This document shows, one piece after another, positions 35,782 through 47,200 of a stretch of DNA of 64,000 nucleotides. The number at the start of each line of letters is the position of its first letter. The stretch's first letter is position 1. Source of the DNA: Xenopus tropicalis (lineage: Eukaryota > Chordata > Amphibia > Anura > Pipidae); contig NC_030678.2 of NCBI RefSeq assembly GCF_000004195.4, forward strand, positions 96,988,904 to 97,052,903. The letters run 5' to 3'. Made by a program: the position numbers and the translations under genes. Under the pieces are notes generated by a model. The model ran no database searches, was not told the origin of the DNA, and saw nothing but the letters and a program-made list of their open reading frames with translations.

Positions 35782-36129
35782 AGCTTAAAAACCATATATC
35801 CAGATTTGAAGACTGTTTGTTTCATTAGCCATAGACAGATCACAATGTGTTTGAACAAATCACATAAAAGAAAGCAAAGTACAGTTTTTTTCCTTGTTTT
35901 GATAACCCCACAATATTTTTTTTTTCTGAGTTTCACTGACCCTCCACTCTCAAGGTCATCTCCTACAGCAGTGCTGTCTCACTTGATAGGGCCTTTATAT
36001 TTGCATGGTTATTTTAAGAGGTCCAACCAATAACATACACATTTTCCATATATAAATATGGCAGCCATACCCCACCTACATAAATACTTAATGGTACAAA
36101 ATTTCACACTTCACATGAGCAATTCCCAC
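35782..36129. other. Unrecognised stretch
   Basis: Contains the string CAGCAGTGCTGTC near 35967, similar to the hAT-like terminus at 8839, but no element could be defined. Confidence 0.35.
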
Positions 36130-36620
36130 TTCCCCACAATCATTGCAATTGCAGATTGGCAGCAGAACATCATTCTGTAAATCTATAGGTAGATTGTTAC
36201 CTACTGTGTTCTTATGGGCACCAAGTCTTTCAAGGATGTTTTTGTGCACCGTGTTCTCATTATAAATGTGCAGCTGATTTTCAGAATCAAACTTAACATA
36301 AATACATTTTTTAAAATAATACAGTGTTTGGTATATGTTAAGAGAAGTGCAATAATTAATGGGTAAATATATACTCTACCTACCAAGTTTCAGTCTGGAA
36401 CTGCAAGTTGGGAGATGGATGGAAGTTAACCTTTATATTATGCTCAAGTACCTGCAATGCATGCCATCAAAATGTCTTCAGAGACACAGTGTCCCAGCAG
36501 TTAGCAGATTACGCAGATGGACTGTGATATGCAGGAACCGCTGCAGCCAGACACTTTGTCAAGTTTATCATCCAACTTGGCAGTGTCTCTGACACTTTCA
36601 TCAGCCTTGAGGAGGAGAAA
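36130..36620 (-). pseudogene. Coding-like but broken block, unassigned
   Basis: On the minus strand, about 36130-36330 stays open for more than 65 codons and includes NENTVHKNILERLGAHKNTV and LLPICNCNDCGEVGIAHVKC. Further upstream, near 36500-36610, another frame reads LMKVSETLPSWMINLTKCLA. Stops and frame changes separate the parts. The plus strand over 36400-36680 also shows a long frame with one internal TGA, so strand is uncertain. It may be a decayed transposon ORF or processed pseudogene. I do not recognise the family. Confidence 0.3.
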
Positions 36621-36700
36621 CTCTGGGCAAGGAGCATCACACTCTTTCTCGTGTCCCCATCCATCAGCTAAGTTGGCTTACAGAAGCCATGTTGAATAAC

Positions 36701-38055
36701 TTATAACACATCTTGAAATATATTATTATTCAAGTATAAATGTTTGTGGTTAATGTGCTTTCCTTTCACTATTTACAGACAACAAAAGCACTGAGCTTTT
36801 GATAAATGAATAATAAATACTAGAATTATCTTTCTATAATTAAGTGGGTAAATTCCACTGAACATTTCTCTCTCTGTCTATTATCGAGAGGAATATTTGT
36901 GTTTAACATTATAATAAGTGAATTGTTACTTAGTAGATACACAAACCAGAACCAATTTAATGACAACTGATACAAAAAATAGATATTAGACGCATTGCAT
37001 TTGTTTCACTTATACTTAAAGCCTTGGAGTAGAATGTATTTTCTATATATGGAGAGTGGCCAAAGTTGAGTCATTTAATCTAATGATTTTCTTGGACTGA
37101 GAGGGTTAACCATATTGAAAGCCAGTGTGATCTGTGTATAATGGTATTTATGATTTCTCTGAAAATGTATTTGGGGAAAATGATAACTAGTATATTTCTG
37201 CAGCACTGCTTTTCCTGGGAACTGTCCTTGAGAGAGGTATTATTACTGAAACAGCTCAGACACCATGAATATATTTTCAGAAATATGTATTGTCAGACTC
37301 TGCTTCCATTTAAACTCTCATGACCTGCACAATATACAGGTTATCTGTAAGAGGATATGGAAAACAAAAAGTCTTGAACTTTTCAACTAGCAACATAATA
37401 ATTTAGTTATATGTTTGTTTCCATGTTACTGCAGGATAATGACAAATTCACCTTAGCTCTTATTTATAGCAGAATTTCACCTTTAAATATATGTTGTAGT
37501 ATATTTTATACCAAATCTTAGCTAATTTTTAGCTGTTTTTGATTTGTAATTGTTTGGTTGTATGGTTTCCGAATGATTAAACTTCCCCTGATACCTCTGT
37601 CTGCTATGTCCTTGTCCTTTATATTCAGGAAATTCTGAATATATATACTGTATAATGGGCATCTGAATTTGGCTGTATATTAAACCATTGTCTAACCTGG
37701 AAGGCAGGGCCCACCGGAAAACCCGAGCAAAGGGCCCACCAATCCAGCCACAACCCACACTGCAGCTAAGGACCCAATGCTCCTGCACACCGCACCATTT
37801 CCAATAATTACCCCTGCCACCAGTGCAGATAAGTAGCACTGGAGTGTATAGCCCAATGCATTCCATCCCCCTAACGTTCCACTACCCAGTCTGTATATGT
37901 GCTTGGGCCGTGGGGCCCAAAAGAATTGAGGCCCACCGGGTTTTCTCCTGGTTTCATAGTGGATCATTCGGATCCTGGGTTAAACTATGTGCTTGTGGCT
38001 GACAGAACTGGGTATATATATTGTATGTGGAATATGTTGGTAATTTACAAATATG
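36701..38055. other. Mostly unrecognised; GC-richer repeat-like patch
   Basis: About 37690-37965 is richer in GC and has GGGCCCACCGGAAAACCCG near its left and GGCCCACCGGGTTTTC near its right. It is probably an old repeat, but its ends are undefined. Nothing else is supported. Confidence 0.4.
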
Positions 38056-38089
<34 letters not shown>

Positions 38090-38099
38090 AATAATAATA
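38056..38099. repeat. (GAT)n then (AAT)n microsatellite
   Basis: About eleven GAT units followed by AATAATAAT. Confidence 0.92.
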
Positions 38100-39519
38100 T
38101 TCTGAAATACAGAATTAGGCAAGTTGGACATATTAGTGAAAACTAAAACACCCACATTTACAGTGTATAGTGACTTACTACAGCAAGAAATACTTCTGCT
38201 CTATTCAGAAGTCACTAAAAAGGTTTGTTTACCTTTGTGCTACTGTTTCTTGGAAACTGATTACTTTAAAATCAGCGCATTCTGCAGAACTCCAGTAGTA
38301 ACAAGCGCAAGGTTAACGGTTAAGACAAGACCCTCTTTAGGGTCATTGTTGCCCTTCAATATTTTCATGTTTTATAAGTTTTGTCATTTACAAGGTTGAC
38401 ATGGTTATCTTGCAATCCAGAGAAGTAGCTAATCAAACACTGAACCTTAGAGGCCTAGTTACTCATTTTTGAGAAAAAAGATGTTATTTTGTCTTTGCTT
38501 CTTTGAGTACTACCTTATTTACAAAAAAATACGACACAATATTAGCAGTTGCGTTTCTTCACAGGAAAAAAACTTGCACACAAGCACATTGTTCCATTCA
38601 TTTTCAATAAGTCTGAAAATCTTAAATGATTTAATAAACTGGGAAAATAAATAAATAGAGTTGAGACAGTTCTCAGTAACTTCTATAGAAACATTTAGTT
38701 TTTTTGTTTAATAATCCTTGCTCGCATATGCACAGTCATAATTTTTTGCCACACTTTTTTTTATTATTTTTTGAGGAAAAATGCCAACTTGATTTTTAAT
38801 AAATCTGCCCCTTGGGCTTTAACAGGAAACACACAATAAGGAACTGGAAGGCAAAGGAAGATGTACTGCTAAAAGTTCAATTTTATTGCATTCCACACGT
38901 CATATTGCAGGCATCACAGGGCCTTCTTCAAGTGTCATTAACCATTTACTTACTGAGATTAAGTTACAATAATATTCAGTTTCCATTTCCTGTTATTGCA
39001 GTGGACTGTGCCACAAAGCAAATTAATTAACTGTGAATTTGCTTGTTTCAATAAAAACAATAACAGCCTCTTCTAACTTGCAGCCATCCCCATTAATTAA
39101 AATGGGTTATTTACCTTCTAAACACTTTTTTCAGTTCACTTGGTATCAGACAGTGCACCAGAAATAAAGTTTTTATTTTTGACTGTTTCTCTAATATTTG
39201 AATATTTAGATAGGTGCCAATTAATTTGAAACATTCTTGTCAGGAAAGTCTTTATATATTGTAAAAAAGATCAAACAAAAGTCCATTCTGGATTCCCAGT
39301 TTGATCTATAATATATATGTTCCTAGGTAAAAAGATCAGCAGTAGCACAAGTTGTCCAGTCTGACATTTTTACTCAAGACATTTTGCAGAGGAACAAACT
39401 AAATGTCTTTCTTAACACCTTCGTGGGGAGCTTTCTTTCTCTCCTATGAGTGACATTTTCCTGTGGTTACATATCTATATAATGTCTACTCATTCTGTAA
39501 TAGCATTGGTTCTTAAGGG
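38100..39519. other. Unrecognised AT-rich stretch
   Basis: Nothing supported. Confidence 0.4.
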
Positions 39520-40865
<1,346 letters not shown>

Positions 40866-40980
40866 CACAAGATATATGTAGAATTTTTTACCTATTACAT
40901 TTTTTTTTTTTGCTTCTGACCTCTGTTTGCTATTTTTTCATAGTTCATCCATATGCTTATGGTAGTACACCATATACAAA

Positions 40981-41960
40981 TGTAGGGATCCCCAAGATTT
41001 GGGGCCCCTAGGATGGGTTCTCCTTAGACAGGCACTAGAGGGTGGCCTTAGGGAATTGGACACCTAAAAGTGGTCCTGGATGTTTTTCTGCTGAAAGGGA
41101 GTTTCCCCTGCATTTCTCACCAGCAACCACTAGATGGGGTGCTGGGATATATAAAGGGATGCAGCCATGTGCTGGGAGACATTTTGTTAGTCCAGAGAGT
41201 GCACAGGTAGTGTGCACTCCTGGCACAGTTAATAGATAGCAGTTTCTATATAAGAGGACATTCTAGGAGTGTCATGTAGGACACCAGAGGTTAGAATGGG
41301 CAGACATCGCCCCTCCAGGAGTGGTAGCGAGGTTAAGACCTCCCAGCATTACATCTGCTGGAGTGCAGGGACACAAGTGGCTAGGTAGGTGGACAAGGTC
41401 CCCATTAGTCCAGGAGGCCGGATCTGAGGGTGCCTTATGTGAGTACCGGTGTGGGTCCCTGGGGTGTAACGTCCTAGCGGAGTACCGGGGGAACTCTATG
41501 AGAGAGTGTCTCTGCCGTGAGTACCTGGGAGAGCACCCAGAGGGGAGCATATGTCGGGAGTACCGTAGGGTATGCCAACAGGAAAAGGTTCTCAATGAGA
41601 AGTAAGGAGTATATGCCCTGCACTGTGTATGATTGCTATGCCGCTCCTGGAGAGGTTTCTGCCTAATAAACCATTTCATCTGCTTTACTCATACCACTGT
41701 GTTGTGAGATCTATCCAGCCCAGAGGACCACTACCAGCTGGTAAGGAATAACCCCAGGGTGGGGTACATCTGCCAGGAGTACGTGGGTCCCAAGAGGGGC
41801 ATAACAAGCTATTAAGTTCCCAGGGGGTGGATTATAGTTCCACAACACTATCCCTGGGTGGAGGCACGCCAAATAGGGGAGAATCCCTTGTAAACCCCCA
41901 TAGTACGGGCCCCTGTAGCCCAATAGTGCTCCCAGTATGCCCAAGCTTATAGTGGCTACA
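40981..41960 (+). mobile_element. Probable solo or truncated LTR, plus orientation
   Basis: The block starts TGTAGGGATCCCC, close to the TGTAGGGAGG start of the LTR of the Gag element at 43602. TATATAAA lies at 41148-41155 and AATAAA at 41665-41670, in the order and spacing expected of U3, R and U5. It is GC-richer than its flanks. A GAGTACC-type motif recurs about five times between 41440 and 41785. The 3' boundary could not be fixed and no target duplication was found. The last 200 bases may be internal leader sequence. Confidence 0.6.
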
Positions 41961-41984
41961 AGCATAGAATGTGTTATCCAGAGA

Positions 41985-42598
41985 CCTATTATACTGAACG
42001 CCCATCTCCAATAGTCTTCATTTAATCAAATAATTCTAAATTTTTAAATGATTTCCTTTTTCTCTGTAAAAATAAAACAGTACCTACTTGAGTCTAACTA
42101 AAACAGAATTAATCCTTATTGGAGGCAAAAAATCCTCTTGGGTTTATATAATGTTTACATGATTTTTTAGTAGTGATTAGCGAAATTTTTAGCCAGGCAT
42201 GGATTCGCAGCAAATTACTGCCTTTCGCCATTAGTGTATTTTTCTGTGAAGCGGGCGTAAAAATTTGTTGTGCGTCAAAAAAACTGTTGTGCAACAATTT
42301 TTGACGTGTGCAAAAAATTTTTTTGCCGTGCCTCATTTTCCACTTTCACGAATATTCATTGTTTCGCAAATCTTTTTGCAAATTTTCTGGTGGAACAGGA
42401 TACTATTTTTTAGCAGACTTAATGTACAGAGATCCAAATTACTGGATTACAAATCTCATACCTGTATATACATTATTACACAGAAAAAGGAAAATCATAA
42501 AAAAATATTATAATTTCCTTAAAATGCACTCTATGGGAGATGGCCTTGCTATAATTTGGAGCTCTCTGGATAACAATTTCCAGGGTTTCCATACCTAA
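41985..42598. mobile_element. TIR element family of 9824/33583, split by a hAT-like MITE
   Basis: Sequence matching the interior of the copies at 9824 and 33583 runs up to 42170 and resumes at 42406 (TTTTTTAGCAGACTTAATG compared with TTTTTAGCAGACTAAGTATG at about 10051). It ends near 42598. The right part seems rearranged, with a second partial end (TCTGGATAACAATTTCCAGG). Confidence 0.7.
42171..42405. mobile_element. hAT-like MITE with 8-bp target duplication, nested
   Basis: TTTTTTAG at 42163-42170 is repeated at 42406-42413. The element starts TAGTGATTAGCGAAATTTTT and ends in TACTA. The right terminus is degenerate, but the host element is rejoined exactly across the duplication. Confidence 0.82.
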
Positions 42599-42701
42599 TA
42601 CAATAATATTATTATTAGTAGTAGTAGCAGCAGCAGTATTTTGCCACTTTTATACACATGTTCATAATATTTATTTCTCAGCAGTATACCTACTTAAACA
42701 G

Positions 42702-43002
42702 TAGTGACCTGGGCAACATTCAGCAAAAATTCGGGAAATGGCCAAAAATTTGATAAACGTGGAAAATGTGCATAAAAAAAAAAATTCATGCACGTCAATA
42801 AAGATTTTGTGCGTGGCAACAAAATCTCTTTTTGGCGTGCATGACAAATTTTTATGATTCTTGTAATTTTTGTTGCCACACGCGACAACTTTTTTTTTCC
42901 ACTGTGAATTTCTCTGCAGCATTTTTTGGGCCCATTTTGCGAAAAAAAAAGCCAATGGCGAAAAGCAGAAATTTGCCGCAAATCCATGTCTGCTCATCAC
43001 TA
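42702..43002. mobile_element. hAT-like MITE with exact 8-bp target duplication
   Basis: TTAAACAG at 42694-42701 is repeated exactly at 43003-43010. The element begins TAGTGACCTGGG and ends CTGCTCATCACTA. Its interior, rich in GCGTGGCAACAAAATC-like inverted segments, has no coding capacity. An 8-bp duplication is characteristic of hAT transposition. Confidence 0.87.
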
Positions 43003-43010
43003 TTAAACAG

Positions 43011-43597
43011 TGTCAATGTCAATAAGCATATTAAGTATTTTTAATTTTTTTTTCTCTAAATAGCTGTTAATTTGTTCTCATAGTTTGTTGCATATTAATG
43101 ATTTATTAGTAATAATTCAAGGTCAAACATTTTTACCCGCTGCAGACAACTTAACAGTGCTGTTTAGGAGTTGCAATTTACTGACATGTAGGAACCAGCT
43201 TGTTAGAGCAGGTAATATCTGTCAGTGACTCAACATGAGTGTGTTGTTTGCTGCTATATGCTTAGGAGCTTGTAGATATCTCATTAAATATCACCAAATG
43301 TAAATAAATAATAAAACTAATTCAAAAACAGAAACATCCATATCCAAAGCTCTTTTCATAAGGATGAAGGATTTGAGTTTTAGGCAGTGATCTTTACAGC
43401 AAAGCAAAATGCACACTTTTGATAAATGATAATTCATGAGTCACTTTATTTTTAGAAGCATATATGCAGAAAAAAACATTTTTTCTCTTTCTTAAGAGGG
43501 TACAGTGACACATTCCAGATACTTAAGTACTAAGAGCTAAGAATTATAAAGTAATCTTACATAGTTCAGTGAACATAGAGCATTTCAATATAGAAAG
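43011..43597. other. Unrecognised AT-rich stretch
   Basis: Nothing supported. Confidence 0.4.
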
Positions 43598-43601
43598 TAA
43601 G
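43598..43601. repeat. Target-site duplication TAAG, left copy
   Basis: TAAG here matches TAAG at 47197-47200, directly outside the two LTRs. Ty3-type integrases typically produce 4-6 bp duplications. Confidence 0.85.
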
Positions 43602-44473
43602 TGTAACCCTATCCTCACCGCTTCTGGCACTTTTGACAGTGTTACACTCCACGTGTGGCGCTTACCTGATGGCACGGGACAAACCTGAATCACTCCGCAG
43701 TGGTATTGGGAGAGACTGGGTACCTGGTACTTATTAGCGCAGTGCCTCCACCTAGTGGGATCCGGGAGTGCACCTACGGGTGGCCCCACTAGGAACAATA
43801 ATAATGCACACACAGTACTTGATAAACGAAATAACTTTTATCTGAATAAAGGGGAAACTAATACAGATAACACTCCTATCAAAGTGGCAATAAGGGCCTT
43901 ACTAACTAGCTTTGCCAGCGCAAGCTATCTCACTAACTATGTACAGTCCTTTAGCTCAGTCCAAAGGAAAGTTTATATACTTTAATCTTCAAGCGCTCCT
44001 TTATTAGTTTCACTTTAATGATACTCACTCCAGGGATCTCTTTGGGCGATTCACACAGAATCTTCAGGCGAGTCCAGCACTCACAGCCATGCAGTGCGAC
44101 TACTAGCCCCTTTAGGTACTCAGATGGGATTCCCCTGCAGGTGTTTGTTCCTCCAGTCAGGACTCCTCACAGGATCTCTGTCTCTCCAGGTACAGGGTCT
44201 GCCTTCCCTGTACCAGCCTGTTCCAAAGGCCAGCTTCTTCTTGTGCTGCTCCTCTCTCTGAGCCCACGTGCAGCTTCTGGAGCTCTGGGACTTTCTGTCT
44301 CCTCCCTCTGGCTTCCTCTCCCAGGCTGCTTTGCAACTTCCGGCAGCCCTGAGCTTGCTGTTCACCTTGTTGCTAGGCAGCAGCTCACAGCACAAAGTCT
44401 CAGTGCCAGCTCCCCTACAGGGAACAGCAGCAGGAGGGGGGTAAGTGCAGGGACCCAGCACTACCTCCCTACA
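43602..44473 (-). repeat. 3' LTR (element is on the minus strand)
   Basis: Same length as 46325-47196 and, by eye, identical apart from the base at 43603 compared with 46326. Minus-strand TATATAAA at 43972-43979 is the likely promoter element, placing the U3/R border near 43950. An AATAAA (minus, 44000-44005) lies upstream of that TATA, so it is not an obvious R-region signal. The LTR encodes the last 117 residues of Gag. Confidence 0.93.
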
Positions 44474-46267
44474 TTCTCCCCCTGCTTGAATGGGCAACGT
44501 CCTCGCTTGCCCTTTCTCACCATTCTTATTCTCCCTAACCTTTGGGGGAGATACACAGGGGAAAGCTTTCTCACTAACTGCCCTGACACTTCCCCTGCCT
44601 GAAGGTCTACGCATTCCCAGGCCCAGTCTCTTACTTTTATTGGGGGTGCCAGAGTGCTCAGAGACCATCCTCGTGCCACAGGATTTCTCTTCACAAATAT
44701 CCACTTCACATGGAAAAGATGTCACATATACATCAGTGAAGTCTTCATTCCGTCCCCAGTCACAGGTGTGGGAAGTATGACCGTACCAACCACAGGTGTA
44801 ACACCTCACCTGATTACGTCTCTTCCGATACCTCTTTTGGGGTGGCTTCCTCACATCACAGCCATATGAAATAACTTCTGTAGCTGCAGCATTTTCACGT
44901 TGCGTCGGACAGTGTGGGGATATATGGCCCAACCGGCCACAACGGAAGCACTTTGGTGGGTCACCGCGAGCACCACCTGCTTTAGGAAATGAAGAGGTTC
45001 TAGACATAGTTGACCCCTCTTCCTTTTCGGACACACGAGCCTTGAGCTGAGCAACCTGTTTTTTTAACTCAGCAATCTCTTCCGCTTTCTGCGAATCACT
45101 GTATGTCCTTTCAGAACCACGACTTTTCTTCTCTCGTCGCAGAACATTAACTTCCTCCTTTCGGATCTCCCGGATCAGCTCCTGATAAGTTGGTTCTTTC
45201 TTTCCTCTGTAGAAAGATCTCAACATCACAGCTGTGGGATCCATAGATAAAGCCCCTCTGAATAACTGTTGTAGCCTCATAGAATCAACACGATCTGTAG
45301 CAATGATTCTTCGGCAAACAAGTAATTTTAGCATTTGCTGCAGTCGCTTCAAGTACTCAGACAGATTCTCTTTTTCTTTCTGCATGCAAGACTGAAATTT
45401 GTACAACATTTCAATTTCATCTTCCACCGGTCCATATGTATCTTCCAGTACTTCTATCAACTTCTCAGGACCATCTTGTGGGCACACCTCTCGGTGGAGC
45501 TTAATTAGGTCCAATGCAGGCCCTCGCAAACTCTCTTGGATCTTGCGACATAAAGCAGGACCAGAGCCAGGCCAATCGGTAATAGCAACCAAAGCAGCAT
45601 CTCTCCAGGCCTCAAAGGTCTCTTCACCTGGAGGAGTAGGTTCCATACCTGAGAATATTTTTAGTCTCTTATAATTTCCATTGTATGCCAGCTGTCTCAA
45701 ATTCTCACCGACTTGGGCCAAGACTTCCACCAGCTGAGCTGCCTCAACAACATCACTTAGAGGTCGGCTCCTCCCAGCAGAGTTCAAACTTTCACATGAT
45801 GCAGTGTATTTCAACTTTGTCTCAGGTATCACATCAAACAGTCTTTTAGTCACTGGGCTGTGATCAGCAGCAGGTATCTGTGGGGTGCCACTGCACAAGG
45901 GATTTGGATTCTCCAGATCGCCTCCCACTTCATCCTCACTGTCACTAAGTTCCTTCTCCTCAGGGACATCCGGTAAGACAATTTGCCAGTAATCATGGTC
46001 TTCCGCCTGTACACCACGTGCACATGTTTCTCTATTAATCTCACCAGGACTATCCACAAGCACATTTAAGAGGATGCCATCTGGGTCTCGTCGCGAAGCT
46101 ACCACTCTAGGTCTATAAATAGATCCATCTGCATCTAGGATCTTGTAAATAAATTCCTCTTTTGTTTTTGGTATCATAGGGCCCACTACAGCAGTCTTTT
46201 TCGGGTTTAGGCCCAAACTCTTGCACCAGTCCAGAACACTCTGGGGACTCTCAGTAGATGACGCCAT
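44120..46267 (-). CDS. gag: PNMA-like Gag polyprotein, 715 residues, intact
   Basis: Structural protein expected to assemble retrotransposon particles and package RNA. Residues 1-100 (VLDWCKSLGL, YWQIVLPD) resemble the PNMA N-terminal domain. Residues about 140-190 form a linker. Residues about 195-385 match the PNMA/Arc-type capsid region (NYKRLKIFSGMEPTPPGEET, then QESLRGPALDLIKL, then LSEYLKRLQQML). A coiled coil is likely at about 393-416. Two CCHC zinc knuckles follow: C440, C443, H448, C453 and C489, C492, H497, C502, with a basic stretch (KRYRKRRNQVR) between them. Residue 598 is the last encoded by the interior and residues 599-715 come from the 3' LTR. The start ATG sits in a strong context (AAGATGG) 57 bases from the 5' LTR. 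No protease or pol motif is present. Confidence 0.9.
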   Translation of the reverse strand: MASSTESPQSVLDWCKSLGLNPKKTAVVGPMIPKTKEEFIYKILDADGSIYRPRVVASRRDPDGILLNVLVDSPGEINRETCARGVQAEDHDYWQIVLPDVPEEKELSDSEDEVGGDLENPNPLCSGTPQIPAADHSPVTKRLFDVIPETKLKYTASCESLNSAGRSRPLSDVVEAAQLVEVLAQVGENLRQLAYNGNYKRLKIFSGMEPTPPGEETFEAWRDAALVAITDWPGSGPALCRKIQESLRGPALDLIKLHREVCPQDGPEKLIEVLEDTYGPVEDEIEMLYKFQSCMQKEKENLSEYLKRLQQMLKLLVCRRIIATDRVDSMRLQQLFRGALSMDPTAVMLRSFYRGKKEPTYQELIREIRKEEVNVLRREKKSRGSERTYSDSQKAEEIAELKKQVAQLKARVSEKEEGSTMSRTSSFPKAGGARGDPPKCFRCGRLGHISPHCPTQRENAAATEVISYGCDVRKPPQKRYRKRRNQVRCYTCGWYGHTSHTCDWGRNEDFTDVYVTSFPCEVDICEEKSCGTRMVSEHSGTPNKSKRLGLGMRRPSGRGSVRAVSEKAFPCVSPPKVRENKNGEKGQARTLPIQAGGECREVVLGPCTYPPPAAVPCRGAGTETLCCELLPSNKVNSKLRAAGSCKAAWERKPEGGDRKSQSSRSCTWAQREEQHKKKLAFGTGWYREGRPCTWRDRDPVRSPDWRNKHLQGNPI
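44474..44488 (-). promoter_or_regulatory. Polypurine tract next to the 3' LTR
   Basis: On the minus strand, AAGCAGGGGGAGAA ends directly at the TGTAGGG of the LTR. This is the expected primer site for plus-strand DNA synthesis. It lies inside the gag frame, encoding QAGGE. Confidence 0.85.
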
Positions 46268-46303
46268 CTTGTTTCACTTTCTGTGCAACCAGGTCCCAGC
46301 CGG

Positions 46304-46321
46304 ATCTCAGCAGTGCCTCCA
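46304..46321 (-). promoter_or_regulatory. Candidate primer binding site
   Basis: Three bases inside the 5' LTR the minus strand reads TGGAGGCACTGCTGAGAT. TGG at this position fits pairing with a tRNA CCA end, but I cannot name the tRNA and the following bases do not clearly match a T-arm. The first 12 bases also occur inside each LTR. Confidence 0.5.
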
Positions 46322-46324
46322 AAA

Positions 46325-47196
46325 TATAACCCTATCCTCACCGCTTCTGGCACTTTTGACAGTGTTACACTCCACGTGTGGCGCTTACCTGATGGCACGG
46401 GACAAACCTGAATCACTCCGCAGTGGTATTGGGAGAGACTGGGTACCTGGTACTTATTAGCGCAGTGCCTCCACCTAGTGGGATCCGGGAGTGCACCTAC
46501 GGGTGGCCCCACTAGGAACAATAATAATGCACACACAGTACTTGATAAACGAAATAACTTTTATCTGAATAAAGGGGAAACTAATACAGATAACACTCCT
46601 ATCAAAGTGGCAATAAGGGCCTTACTAACTAGCTTTGCCAGCGCAAGCTATCTCACTAACTATGTACAGTCCTTTAGCTCAGTCCAAAGGAAAGTTTATA
46701 TACTTTAATCTTCAAGCGCTCCTTTATTAGTTTCACTTTAATGATACTCACTCCAGGGATCTCTTTGGGCGATTCACACAGAATCTTCAGGCGAGTCCAG
46801 CACTCACAGCCATGCAGTGCGACTACTAGCCCCTTTAGGTACTCAGATGGGATTCCCCTGCAGGTGTTTGTTCCTCCAGTCAGGACTCCTCACAGGATCT
46901 CTGTCTCTCCAGGTACAGGGTCTGCCTTCCCTGTACCAGCCTGTTCCAAAGGCCAGCTTCTTCTTGTGCTGCTCCTCTCTCTGAGCCCACGTGCAGCTTC
47001 TGGAGCTCTGGGACTTTCTGTCTCCTCCCTCTGGCTTCCTCTCCCAGGCTGCTTTGCAACTTCCGGCAGCCCTGAGCTTGCTGTTCACCTTGTTGCTAGG
47101 CAGCAGCTCACAGCACAAAGTCTCAGTGCCAGCTCCCCTACAGGGAACAGCAGCAGGAGGGGGGTAAGTGCAGGGACCCAGCACTACCTCCCTACA
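46325..47196 (-). repeat. 5' LTR (element is on the minus strand)
   Basis: The 872-bp partner of 43602-44473. The expected terminal CA at the gag-proximal end is TA here (base 46326), the only difference noticed. The putative TATA box is TATATAAA on the minus strand at 46695-46702. Confidence 0.93.
46695..46702 (-). promoter_or_regulatory. Putative TATA box of the 5' LTR
   Basis: TATATAAA on the minus strand, about 370 bases before the gag-proximal LTR end. Transcription from here would include R-U5, the primer site and gag. Position is plausible for an LTR promoter; function is inferred. Confidence 0.45.
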
Positions 47197-47200
47197 TAAG
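47197..47200. repeat. Target-site duplication TAAG, right copy
   Basis: Matches 43598-43601. Confidence 0.85.

Larger units (their letters stand above)
43602..47196 (-). mobile_element. Complete gag-only LTR retrotransposon with PNMA-like Gag
   Basis: Two 872-bp LTRs (43602-44473 and 46325-47196) flank an 1851-bp interior with a single long gene. Read on the minus strand, each LTR starts TGTAGGGAGG and ends GGGTTACA (GGGTTATA in the right copy). A TAAG duplication flanks the element. A leader of 57 bases separates the 5' LTR from the gag ATG, and a polypurine tract precedes the 3' LTR. There is no protease, reverse transcriptase, RNase H or integrase, so mobility must depend on proteins supplied by another element. 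The near-identical LTRs and intact frame indicate a recent insertion. Placement in Ty3/Gypsy (Metaviridae) is by similarity of the Gag to PNMA proteins, which derive from that group. Confidence 0.92.

Noticed and set aside
36450..36680. Possible selenoprotein: plus-strand frame with a single in-frame TGA between coding-like halves
   Set aside because: The opposite strand is equally coding-like, no SECIS structure was identified, and the block looks decayed.
44018..44602. 194-codon plus-strand open frame and its truncated twin at 46741-47199
   Set aside because: Both lie antisense to gag and the LTR. They are duplicated only because the LTR is, and show no domain; they are shadows of the minus-strand coding sequence.
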